Assembly: GCA_015698045.1 (NCBI GenBank)
Contig: BLAL01000295.1
Span: 124,001 to 188,000, forward strand
Length of the DNA stretch: 64,000 nt
From: Rhizophagus clarus
Lineage: Eukaryota; Glomeromycota; Glomeromycetes; Glomerales; Glomeraceae
Direction of reading: 5' to 3'
The translations under genes were made by a program, and so were the position numbers. This document shows, piece by piece, positions 9,661-20,874 of this stretch. The stretch's first letter is position 1. Each line of letters begins with the position of its first letter. A model generated the notes under the pieces. It had not been told where the DNA came from. It saw only the letters and a list, made by a program, of their open reading frames with translations, and did not search any database.

Positions 9661-12186
9661 TTCGGTTTTAATATATTTACAATATTATTTTGATAAAATT
9701 AATATTTTTTATGTAAACTAATATGATTGTAATTTTCATAATCAATAAAAATCGAGAGCTATAAATGCGTTGGTTGATAAATTTTATCATTGATGAAATA
9801 TTCACAAATTAGTCACATTATATGAATTGATCTTTTATACATGTATCAGGAGCAATAAAGGAGTAAGGCGCAAAGAATAACGACATTTTAGCTCACTATG
9901 CACAATATATAGTAAATATTCCATTTATTTATTTATTTTTGTTTTTTTTTTTTTGTTTTGCCCAAAGAACACAATGTTGATCAGGACCAAAAACTTTTTG
10001 GATAGGTAAACACTTCGCAATAGCATTAGATTGGCACCAGAACAAATATTTACAGCTTAGAGAAATAACGTGCATTAGAAAATTGGAATCTTCCAATTCT
10101 TCCAATTCCAAGACTTCCAATACCAATAAATTTATTGGAAGCTTAGAAATATAATGTATATATGTACAGTATGTATAAAAATTAATATGCATTAAAGTTA
10201 TCGGAATATTGGAATGTTCCAATTTCAAGCCTTATAAAAGTCATTGGAAGTCTTCCAAAGCACATCACTGAATTCCAGAGTAAGCCAAGAATCTGTAAAT
10301 CATCGATTTTTAGAAGTATTATTAGGTTTGGAGCGGGCAAAACAACAAAGAATCGCATCTGCAATAAGTGATATGAGAATATAATACTTGACGATGCGCA
10401 TTATGTCAAACCGCAAAATTTCATTCCTTGGAATTGTAAGATTAAGAACAGGCTAATTTCGATTTTTATTTATCCTTAATAAGAAACATTGAAAATGCAA
10501 TGATAACAGTTTAATAAATATTTTTTATCGCTCTTCAATTTGCATGATTCACTAATAAAATTCTCTATTGTCACTTGAACACCAAATGTCTCGTCAACAA
10601 CTTGATATGAGTAATCATGGAAGATAATATGGATGATGATAATGAATATGAAATGAGTAAAAAAAACAAAAGAGAATAAATAATAGGGTATCATAAATGA
10701 GAATAGCTAATAAATCTTCTCATGAAGTCGTAATGAAACCTGTGTATTTTATAAATTACTGCTACAACCGGACATCAATTTACCTCGTTATATTAGAGTT
10801 TGATTGTAACATAGTACATTAATTAATTGTTTTCAACATCAAGACTTCCATTTTACTTGTCATACTGCTTTTCTGAAGCATGAGCATATTAAATCCTTCA
10901 TTATAGTTCCTTAAATAAGAACCAAGATTTCTTCTATTTTCGCTTTTTTTTTCTTCAAAAAGTTTGCTTTTTTGTTTCTTGTATCATTATATAATTATTT
11001 AAGGGTAAAATAGACAAGTATCCTCAGTCTTTACGTCTTTGATCGTTTATCAGAACTCTGTGCTTAGCAAAATGAATCCCGTGATAGGTGCAGCATTACT
11101 TGGATCTTTCTGGTCTTTCTTAAATAATTACTCATAATAATTAAATCATTCAAATAGTTTTCAATTTATTGAAACTCACCAAGATTTTCCGTTTCAATCA
11201 GATTGAATGCTTTTGCTCAAATTAGATATGTCCTAAACTTAGTAAAAATTTTTAGTTATTGATACTTTGATAGAAATAGAAATTCACTACTTTGAAAGTA
11301 GATGATCATGTGAAATGCATGATTTTTAGCACACATCAGTTGACCCTGCATATAAAAAGCTACCTGATAATAAATATGTAATATTTGGCAAATTGTAATA
11401 TTTGTTATTGATACCTTTCCCATGACCTCATAAGTCTAAATTTCTTTTCTATTATTTTCTCTATAAAAGTTTAAAAAATTGGATGGTCTTTGTATAAAAG
11501 AGACATATATAGATGTATGTATTACTTATTATCATCTGTTTTACGCGTGTAATGTATTTCCTAACATCAATAAAACATTAATCATTTTGGCTTCTTGGCT
11601 TTTTTTTGTGTAACCACATGGGTTAAAAGTCATTATTCTTTGGTTTTTATAATGATTATTTTATGAATCTTTATGAATGAAATGTCTTAATAAGGGGATC
11701 TGTGATTACCTCATGAGGTATTGAAAGTGGAAGTGCTGCGCCACATCATCACGGTTTCTCATTATTTTATCAATATTGTTCCTGGATTTTAAAATTCGCT
11801 GAGAGTGATTTTTGAATTCCAAAAATTATTATTTATTTTCTCAATGATTTATACATACAAATAATAAATTAGTAAAATGATGATGATTGGTTCAAATCTT
11901 TTTGAAAGTCTAAAAAAAAGAATTTCATTATTATTTTGATTTTTTTCGACAAAAAAGAATGCGTTTATAGCAGAGTTGGTAATACAATTGATACCATTTT
12001 AGAAAACCTGTAAACAAGCATGTGGGTTTTGGAATTCATTTGCCATTAATGGGAATATAAAGTGATATACATAACGTAATTATAATTGAGGTTTTTTTTT
12101 TTTGTTATTGTTTCTTTTTCACTTTTTATCGTTTTATTATATTTTTCTTTTTTTTTTTTTTTTTTTTTCTTAAAAAAAAAAAAAAA
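9661..12186. other. Intergenic region; 'TTCCAAT' cluster at 10085-10260
   Basis: No supported gene. At 10085-10260, words cttccaat, attccaag and their complements attggaag, ttggaat occur more than ten times on both strands, able to form hairpins; this looks like the core of a small non-autonomous element without clear ends. The rest is plain AT-rich sequence. Confidence 0.5.
12142..12186 (+). promoter_or_regulatory. T-tract to A-tract switch abutting the start codon
   Basis: About 25 T residues followed directly by about 15 A residues, ending at the ATG of the first BTB gene. The same arrangement precedes other genes of the window (17951-17999, 25400-25435; in the opposite orientation beside 36259 and 55148). 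It is probably a nucleosome-poor promoter and 5' leader feature; a role is inferred. Confidence 0.4.
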
Positions 12187-14029
12187 ATGAATATAGATTT
12201 AACACAAGGTTTATTAAGAGATCTTGGAAAACTTTTTGAGAATCGTGAAGATTGTAATGTTGTTCTTAGAGTTGGTAAAAATCTTGACATGAGTTTTCAC
12301 GCACATTCAATAATATTAAAAAATAGGTCAGAATATTTTAGATACCTTATAACGGATTATTTGAAGAAAGAATCTAAATTATTTAAAAAGGAGGAAAGGA
12401 GGGATTACATTGTTCTGGACGTACCTAAAATTTCTGTTGATGCTTTTAAAATCATCTTAAGGTATTCAAATAATTAATTAAACATTATATTTTTTTTTTT
12501 TTTTTTTTTTTTGCTAGTTTTTTTTTAATGACAAATGTGGCAAATATGACAAATCCATACTTTTTTAACATAACTTTTCTCTCTCTCTCTCTCTTTTTAG
12601 ATATATTTACACGGGATATTTTTCATTTAATGATAATGGGATTAATCAAGAATTTTTATTTGACTTGATATTTGCGGCCGATGAATTAAGATTATGTGAT
12701 TTGGTAGAATTTTTACAAATTCATATTGTTGAAACTAATTCAAATTGGATAAGGAACAATTTAACTAAAGTTTATCAATTATCATTAGAAAGGAATTTTG
12801 TTATAATACAGGATTATTGTATGAAATCACTTGAAAAAGATCCCACAATGTTATTTATGTCAAATAATTTTTTTTTATTAAAAGAATCAGTTTTAATTAA
12901 AATATTAAAACGGGATGATTTAGATTTACAAGAGATTGATATTTGGAGATATATACTTAAATGGGGTTTAGAACAAGATCCTCCTTTGATCTTATCAGAT
13001 ATTAAAAGATGGACTAATGAAGAATTTTATATATTAGAAAAGAGATTACATAATTTAATTCCATTTATTAGATTTTTTAGTATACCAGCAACTCAATATT
13101 ATAAAGAAGTTCGTCCTTTTAAAAATATTTTACCTGAAAAATTAAGAGAAGATATTGAAGCATTTTATATTCTATCAAATAATGCACCGCCTCCTGATGC
13201 TTTACCTCCTAGAAAATTATATAGGCGTGAAACTATACATAGAAGGCAACAAATGCGTGATGAAATTAATTATAATATAAATTATCCAACAACGAACCCT
13301 CGTTATAGTATAATACATTTAGAGAATCCTTTTCAAATAGATAGAAATAATATAACTCCTACTCCAGCCCCACCTGAAACTCCTCCTTATACTTTAGGAA
13401 ATCATAAAAATATTAGTGATAGTGATATTAAAACAAAAAATAAATTACCTATAGAAAGAGAAAATTCTCCAATTCTTAATATTTCTGATTTTAAATCTTC
13501 TTTAATTAACAAACATCAAGCTAAACGTATAATACGTTGGATTAATGATAATAAAAATTTTTTAGTTTGTGGTGAAAGGGTTAATAATAATTCACACGTA
13601 CTTGAACTTTTATCAAGGGGAAGTAGAGATGGTATGTTTATTGGAACTTTTCATTCATTATGTGATAATAAAGGTCCAACGGTAATTGTAGCAAAAGTTA
13701 AAGAATCAAAAAATATTATTGGTGGTTATAATCCTAATCCTTGGACTAGTTCAAATAAATGGGTGAAATCAGCTGAAAGTTTTATTTTTTCTTTTAAATC
13801 TGATGGAAATAGAGAAGGAATTGATGATATTATACTTAGTAGAATAAAAAATCCATGTGCAGCAATTTTTGATGGTGATGCTAATTATGATGTAGGATTT
13901 GGTTTGGATTTACAATTATTTTTAGGAACTTATGAACGTAACTATTATGAAAAAAAAATTATGGAGGAAAAACGTTTCACGATGGAAGATTATGAAGTTT
14001 TCCTAGTTAAAAGGGTAATTAATGAATGA
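12187..14029 (+). CDS. BTB-BACK-TLDc protein 1
   Basis: Two exons, 12187-12461 and 12601-14029, joined across a 139-nt intron (gtattc...tttttag); 567 residues. The BTB domain (about 10-115) includes DCNVVLRVG, FHAHSIILKNRSEYFR and, after the splice, RYIYTG. A BACK region (about 138-250) follows, with NWIRNNLTKVYQLS and LIPFIRFFSI. A linker with proline-rich and asparagine-rich segments (260-390) leads to a TLDc domain (about 392-565) with RGSRDGMFIGTFHSLCDNKG, IIGGYNPNPW, ESFIFSF and EVFLVKR. BTB-BACK proteins usually act as Cul3 ubiquitin-ligase adaptors; TLDc domains are linked to oxidative-stress protection and V-ATPase regulation. The substrate is unknown. Start codon chosen because it directly follows the A-tract and precedes the whole BTB fold. 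Confidence 0.9.
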
Positions 14030-14069
14030 ATAGGTTACAAAGGAGGTAGGAATGGTTAAAGAAACTTGA

Positions 14070-14520
14070 TTAATTGGTTTAATTGGATAATTGGGTAAAT
14101 GGATGATTGAGTAACTGAATAATTGGGCTACTGGATAATTGGGTAACGGGTTATTTTGGTATTTGGATATTTAGATCAAATGTTTTGACTAATGCTAATT
14201 CGTACTTTTAGAAAAGATACTGAATGGCTTGACTAACATTATAAAAGGACATGAATAGAATGAATGTTCTAATGAAAAAGACGTAAATATTCTAGAGTCA
14301 ATTCTATTCATACTTTTAGAAAAGATACTAAATGGCTAGTATAACATCAAAATTAGCAAGGAACGTGAAAGGCGTAAATTTTCTAGAGTCGATTTTGTCC
14401 GTTCTTTTAGAGAAGATACTGAATGACATCAACGTTATTGCTTTTAGGGAAGATACTGAATGACATCAACGTTATTGTTTTAGGGAAGATACTGAATGAC
14501 ATTAACGTTATCAAAGAACG
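14070..14520 (+). repeat. Minisatellite downstream of BTB gene 1
   Basis: Two families. At 14075-14155, 'ggataattgggtaa'-like units of about 12-15 bases. At 14205-14520, a roughly 37-base unit containing 'ttttagggaagatactgaat' and 'gacatcaacgttatt' is repeated at least three times in tandem (14400-14515). It lies within a longer duplicated segment that shares 'ggctagtataacatcaaaat' at 14333 and 14526. No coding evidence; the open frame 14524-14748 lies in the duplicated part. Confidence 0.7.
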
Positions 14521-15426
14521 TGAATGGCTAGTATAACATCAAAATTAGCAAAGGACATGAAAGTCGTAAATAGAGTGTCTATACAATTAGAAAGAACGTG
14601 GAATGACTCGTACCATCGTACGTATATCATCAAATTGATTGTCAGGAATATAGATCTTAACGATTGCGGTTCTAATAAATTTGCAAGAAACGCAAGTCCG
14701 ATCGATCACAATCCCGATGAAATCGATAAAAACCGAATTAAGAGTTAAGAGTATGTAGAACATCACATTATAACACGTGACTTAACCATCTAGGCAGTAT
14801 AACAATGCAATCAACCATACACCATACGTTATCGTAACATCCTTATATTAATATAATTTTGGAATTCATTCTTAGGATTTAAGTAATTTTTTTTTTTTTT
14901 TAACGAAACAATTAGGTTTCGAGGAGTTTGAATCCAATAATGGATAAAAATGTAAAAAAGGTGAAGTAAATAAATGTCATAAATTGTAGAAAAAAAAATA
15001 TTTGCTGATATTTTAAATTTAATAATAATAATATTAGAGAATTATAATATAATAATTTAAGATAGCTTTTTATTTAGTTACTGGTTATGAAATTTATTAT
15101 TATTTGTAGGATTTTTTTTTTAATTGGATGTTCAATTATTTTTTAATAAAAAAATATTGTACTAAATATAAATAAATATAAAGTATAAACACTATACGTA
15201 AGTTTGTATGTTTTCTAATTAGGAAAATGGTATGGCTGAATCAAATTCCATAATGAGTTAGGGTGTAATATATGATAAATGAAAATCCATAAAAAATTGT
15301 GTTGTAAAATCACAGTTTCATGCATAGAATATTCTTATTTACTAGATTGTTCTAAATATATATATATACAAATATATATATATACATTTAATAGATATAA
15401 AAATAAATAAATATTTAATTTATTTA

Positions 15427-15458
<32 letters not shown>

Positions 15459-15485
15459 AATTATCTAAATGTCTAAAACTTAGAA
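14521..15485. other. Intergenic region and leader of BTB gene 2
   Basis: AT-rich sequence with microsatellites (tatatata at 15357-15385) and a T-tract of about 25 bases at 15428-15453 upstream of the next gene. No supported gene. Confidence 0.5.
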
Positions 15486-17008
15486 ATGGAAATGACTGTA
15501 GATCTAACATCATCTTTACTTAGGGATATTGGAAGTCTTTATAAGAGGATTGAAATGGTTGAGAACGATGAAGATTGTGATGTAACACTTAAAGTTAAGA
15601 AAAATTGTTTCAAAGCACATTCTGTTTTATTAAAAGCAAGGTCAAAATATCTTCGAAATCTTATTGATAACGAAAATGATAGATTACCGATGATATTTAA
15701 GAGGAATGTTACTATTGAAATTTCTAATATGTCATCAAATATATTTAAAACATGTTTAAAGTAAGTTATTTTAAGTTATGATTCTTTCTAGAAATGAATA
15801 TCATCAAAACTGCGAAACCATCATACCCAATAAAAATTGATCTAATGATATCCTTTTTTAGTTATATTTATACAGGAGAAATTTTATTAAAAGATTATGA
15901 TGATAATGAATCCATTTTCGATTTAGTTATTGGAGCCGATATTTTAAGTCTTACTTATATGGTCGATTATCTTCAAAATTATTTTATTAAAAAAAAATCT
16001 TTTTGGATCGAACGAAATTTAATTAGAATATATCAAATTTCTTTAAAAAATCAAAATTTTCAAGTATTATTATCTTATTGCGAAAAACTTATTAAACAAG
16101 AACCTACATTATTATTTGATGCAGAGAATCTTATCACTTTAGAAAAAGAAAATTTAATAAATATAATTAAATGGGATGATTTACCTTTACGAGAGGTTAA
16201 AATATGGTGCGGTTTGGTTAAATGGATTGTTGGACAAAAACCTCCAATGAACAAAGTTATTAGTAATTGGAATGATTCAGATTTTAAGGAATTTGAACGT
16301 CGTATAAAAGATTTTATTCCATATATTAGATTTTTTAGTATAGCATCAGATGAATATTCTGATGATGTTCGTTCTTTTAGAAGAATCTTACCTAAAAATT
16401 TGGTAGAAAAATTAGAAGTGTTTTATCTAAAAAAAACTCCACCTCCTTATGACGAGCTTCCACCACGTAAGTTTTTTGATTCTATAATATTAACAAATAA
16501 AACGCAGATTAAACATATAAAACATTGGATTTACGGATATAATGATTTTAATGAGAATAATATATTAAAATCAAACATTGATTTAATTTTATTAGCGAGG
16601 GGAAGTAGGGATGGTATGGAACGAGATGTATTTCATTCATTATGTGATAATAAAGGACCAACAATAGTTTTAGCAATAGTTGATCAAACAAATGATATTA
16701 TTGGTGGTTATAATCCAAGTTCATGGACTGGTTCAAATGAATGGGTAGAGACGACCGAGAGTTTTATATTTTCATTCAGATCTGGGAATGGATTTGATGA
16801 TATTGTTCTTAGTAGAATAATTAATCCAATGGCTGCTATTTGGGATGGTGATGATAGATTTGATATTGGTTTCAGTTCTGATTTACAATTATTTAATGGA
16901 GAATATAAACATGAAAATTATGAAAATAGAATTATAAACTATGAAAATTTTAAAATTACAAATTACGAAGTTTTTCAGGTTAAAAACAAAAAATATAGTT
17001 CGTTCTAA
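15486..17008 (+). CDS. BTB-BACK-TLDc protein 2
   Basis: Exons 15486-15760 and 15862-17008 (intron 101 nt, gtaagt...tttttag) give 473 residues. The BTB part carries DCDVTLKV, FKAHSVLLKARSKYLR and NYIYTGEI across the splice. BACK runs from about 137 to 250 (FWIERNLIRIYQIS, FIPYIRFFSI). The TLDc domain starts near 304, after a linker much shorter than in gene 1, with ARGSRDGMERDVFHSLCDNK, IIGGYNPSSW and EVFQVK. First exon length (275 nt) and intron phase match genes 1 and 3, showing common descent. The intron happens to contain an in-frame ATG (15794), but splicing at 15760/15862 restores the canonical Y-I-Y-T-G segment. Confidence 0.9.
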
Positions 17009-17144
17009 TGTTTGTACTCTAATTTTTTTGGGGGGGGAGAGATAATTTTAGAAACAATTAATATGTATGATAGTTAAATTTGTAAAAAATATTTTATAAT
17101 CAATAAAAAAAAAAAAAAAATTTGAAATATGTAAAGAAAACTTA

Positions 17145-17333
17145 TTTTCAAAATTTTGCGAAACTTGGCTAATTATTAAAGAAATTGCGAGAAATTTTAA
17201 ATACTTAAAAATGAGTTTCCTTATGAACAAAGCTAAAAAAATTAATGATTTTTATAAGGAAACTCACTTAAATATTTAGAGTTTTTTGAGTTTCGTTAAT
17301 AATTATCTATGTAAACTTTGCAAAATTTTGAAA
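17145..17333. repeat. Large imperfect palindrome, arms about 80 bp
   Basis: 17145-17224 and 17253-17333 are imperfect reverse complements sharing ttttcaaaattttgc, aattatta and gagtttccttat, with a loop of about 28 bases. It sits about 140 bases past the stop of BTB gene 2, so it might form a hairpin in the 3' transcript or be a fold-back MITE. Confidence 0.65.
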
Positions 17334-17950
17334 ATTTTATTAACGAGATGGCATGGATTACACATATCTCTAAAAGTGGCAACGAAAAAATCTTATCCGA
17401 ATATTTCCGTGGATCTGCGGTTTAATGTAACAAAACATTTCTACACGGAGATTCCAAAAAAAAACATGCCAAGTTTGTGCGGAAGGTATATTGGTATAAA
17501 TGTATATATATGCTTATTAGTTTATGTTTAAACCGCGAATAAAGAAAGTAATTCAAACAATGACCGAGCTAATTAATATATTTACTCCTACTATTTTATA
17601 GTATTCAACTTATTATCAATGTATTATCAGTTATAGAATTTATAGAATTGAAAATCATTTATTTTTGTTATTGATCATCTTATCGCTAATTTTTTAATTT
17701 CTATTCTTGATTATGTTGTGAGAACATGATTTACAGATTGGTTTTAAATGAACGAGTCAAATAAGTAGTAAATTGTTTTACAAAAATCCTAATTTCTTTC
17801 ATAAATTCCAGAATAAAAATATGGTGTAACAAGAATAACAAACAATATAAATAATAACGTTCCCTTTTTTCTAATCGGTTTTTTTTTCCTAAATCATTCC
17901 GACGAAACATACTGTATTATTTATTATTATAATACTAAACTATATTATAT
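17334..17950. other. Intergenic region between BTB genes 2 and 3
   Basis: No supported gene. The segment just before 17950 (cataaattccagaataaaaa...aacaatataaataataac) resembles the region upstream of gene 4 (20350-20400), so the duplication of genes 3 and 4 included promoter sequence. Confidence 0.5.
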
Positions 17951-17999
17951 TATTTATTTTTATTTTTTATTTTTTATTTTTTTTTTTAAAAAAAAAAAA
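17951..17999 (+). promoter_or_regulatory. T-tract to A-tract switch before BTB gene 3
   Basis: Repeated ttttttat units and a run of T are followed by about 12 A immediately upstream of ATG 18000. Same design as at 12142-12186; role inferred. Confidence 0.4.
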
Positions 18000-19686
18000 A
18001 TGTCTGCGGATATTGTGGATCTAAAACCTTTTTTATTAAAAGATTTAAAAACCCTTTACAAGAATCTTGAGAAGGACAATAATAATGATTATAACGTTAT
18101 AATTAAAGTCGAACAAACCAATTTTAAAGCGGATTCAGTAATATTAAAAGTTAGATCAGAATATTTTCGTAATCTTATAAATAATGAGCTCAAAAAAATG
18201 GCGAATATTTTTAGTAAAAGAATTACTTTAGAAATTTCTGATATTAGTCCAAAAGTATTCTCATTATGCCTAAAGTGAGTCAATTTTATAATCTTATCGA
18301 TTATTTTGAAAAAAAAAATTAATTTTTTTTTTTTTTTTTTTTTATTATTATTATTTTTTAAATTAGATATATTTATACTGGGGAGTTTTCATTACAAGAG
18401 GAGGATGAAGTTATTTTTGATTTATTCGTTACGGCCGAAAAGTTAAAGCTTATTGACATGGTTGATTATCTTCAGAATTATCTTATTGAAAAAAAAACTT
18501 CATGGATTGAAAATAATTTAATTAAAGTATATCAAACCTCTTTAAAGAGTATAAGTTTCAGGGACCTACAATATTATTGCGATGCAATTATTAAACGAAA
18601 ACCTGAATTAATATTTATATCAAACGTATTTCATACTTTAGAAAGAACAATTTTATTAAATTTAATTAAACGTGAAGATGCATTTCTTTCAGAAGTTGAA
18701 ATATGGAGTAGTTTAACCAAATGGGTACATGAACAAGAACCTCCTATTGATAAAGACCCTCGAAAGTGGAATACATCTGATATACTCGAATTTGTAAAAC
18801 GAATAACAGATTTTGTTCCATATATTAGATTTTTTACAATATCTTCTGAGGATTATTTTAGTTGTGTTCGCCCTTATAAAGATGCACTACCACAAAATTT
18901 AGTTGAAGATTTGGAAAAATATTATCTTGTGAGAAAAGGTTCTTCTCCACCTCCTGGTGCTCTTCCACCCCGTATGATGAAAAGAAAAAGTTCAATGTAT
19001 TTTCAGTCACCTACCGAGACTAATACTCCTAATACGGGATTACAACGTATTATTTCTTTTTTTTTCACGTTTTAATTTCCGTCATAATTTTTAACTATAA
19101 TTTTTTCTTATTTACAGGAAGGGGTACCGCTCTAGCAAAGCCTCCTAAAGTTAATCGAAGTGTTTCTATGAAGCCCGTTTCTTCGTTAATTAATATCCGG
19201 CAAATCAAACGTATATCACGTTGGATTTACGGAAATGAATCAGGAGATAGTTATACTAAAAATTTCCTATTATTAGCAAAGGGAAATCGGGATAGCCTGA
19301 CAAAAGAAAGTTTTCATTCTTTATGTGATAATAAAGGGCCAACGCTAATTTTAGCAAGAATTGATAATACAAACGAAATTATTGGTGGATATAATCCAAA
19401 TCCATGGACAAGTTCAAATAGCTGGAAAATGTCGAATGATAGTTTTATATTTTCATTCAAGTCTGATGGAAGTGGAATTGATAGTACTATTTTTAGTAAA
19501 GTAATAAATCCGGATGCTGCTATTTTTGACGGTAGTAGTGATATGGATGTGAGCTTTGGTTTAGATTTACTATTATTTGGTGAAGAGTATAAACATGAAC
19601 ATTATGAAAAAAGAATTATGGATTGTGATAATTTTAAAATTAAAGATTTTGAAGTTTTTCAAGTAAAAAAAAATAGTTCGGCCTAG
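18000..19686 (+). CDS. BTB-BACK-TLDc protein 3
   Basis: Three exons: 18000-18274, 18367-19046, 19118-19686; 507 residues. Intron 1 (92 nt) starts gtgagt and ends aattag; intron 2 (71 nt) starts gtatta and ends tttacag. BTB has VIIKVEQTNFKADSVILKVR and KYIYTGEF; in the 'AHS' position of other members this copy has ADS. BACK covers about 137-250 (SWIENNLIKVYQTS, FVPYIRFFTI). A serine/proline linker (SPPPGALPPR) precedes TLDc (about 342-505) with RISRWIYGNESGD, SLCDNKGPTLILARI, IIGGYNPNPW and DFEVFQVKK. It is the closest relative of gene 4, almost identical over long stretches of BACK and TLDc; a recent tandem duplicate. The second intron, absent from genes 1 and 2, is shared only with gene 4. 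Confidence 0.9.
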
Positions 19687-20506
19687 TGTTTGAAAATTTA
19701 TTCGATTTAGTTAGATTTTCGATTTATCCCCAAAAATATTAGAGTTTTCGCATTTAATATTGCAATTACCAGAGATATTAATAAAAAATATCATTTTTTA
19801 TATCATATGCTCTATAAAAAAACTCTCGTGAATCTGTTGGATGAGTAGTGAAAACGCGAATGAAAGTATTTGCGCGGCGCGCACGTTATATTATGTGGCC
19901 ATAATCAAAAATCCAACATACCCGCTTATACAAATTAAGTAGTAATCAATAGAATAATCTACTTACTAATTTATCTTTGCGATATTCTAGTAGATTTCAA
20001 TTTTTAACAATACAAACATATGTATTTTTATAAGAATAAAAAAGACATAAGAGTAGCTACTTTATTTAGAAAGTTTTTTTTTGTAAAAAGAAAAATTAGA
20101 TTTGTTTATTATAAAAATGAATATTAATTTAACATGAAAAAAAAAGACAACCCACGGTACCCGGAAAAAAGTCTCCGATCGCCCATAATATGGCGCACAT
20201 TTGAAAATAGGAAAAGAGAGTATATAATTTTAATAATTTATAGGAAACCATGATAGGAATTACGATTATCCATATGTTAATTTAATAAAATAGGCTGATT
20301 TTGATACTTATATAAAGTAACTACGTTGTGAATCACATGAATTTTACCTTCTCATAATTCCGGAATAAGTAACACGAATAACAATATAAATATAACCAAT
20401 AATTTTTTTTTTCTGGTCAATTTGTTTTTTTTTTAGAAAAAAAATATCCCTTGTTCCAGCGAGACCAAATTATCTATAATTATTAGTATTTATTTATTAA
20501 TAAAAA
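19687..20506. other. Intergenic region between BTB genes 3 and 4
   Basis: No supported gene. Includes a rare GC-rich word gcgcggcgcgcacg (about 19873-19886) between a pair of gttggat / atccaac arms. The promoter-proximal part resembles that of gene 3. Confidence 0.5.
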
Positions 20507-20829
20507 ATGACTGCGGATATTGTGGATCTAGACCTTCCTTTATTAGAAGATTTAAAGAACCTTTACAAGAATCTTGAGAAGGATAATAATAATGATCATA
20601 ACGTTATAATTAAAGTCGAACATGCCAATTTTAAAGCTGATTCAGTAATATTAAAAATTAGATCAGAATATTTTTGTAATCTTATAAATGGGACGACGAA
20701 TATTTTTAATAAAAAAATTACTTTAGAAATTTCTGATATTAGTCCAACTGTATTCTCATTGTGTCTAAGGTGAGTCAACTTTTATAATCTTTTAATGATT
20801 TTGAAATAAAGCTAAAAAAAAAAATTTAT

Positions 20830-20874
<45 letters not shown>

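Noticed and set aside
9929..10694. Minus-strand frames of 60-99 codons
   Set aside because: They overlap the TTCCAAT repeat cluster or poly-A/T tracts and show no domain.
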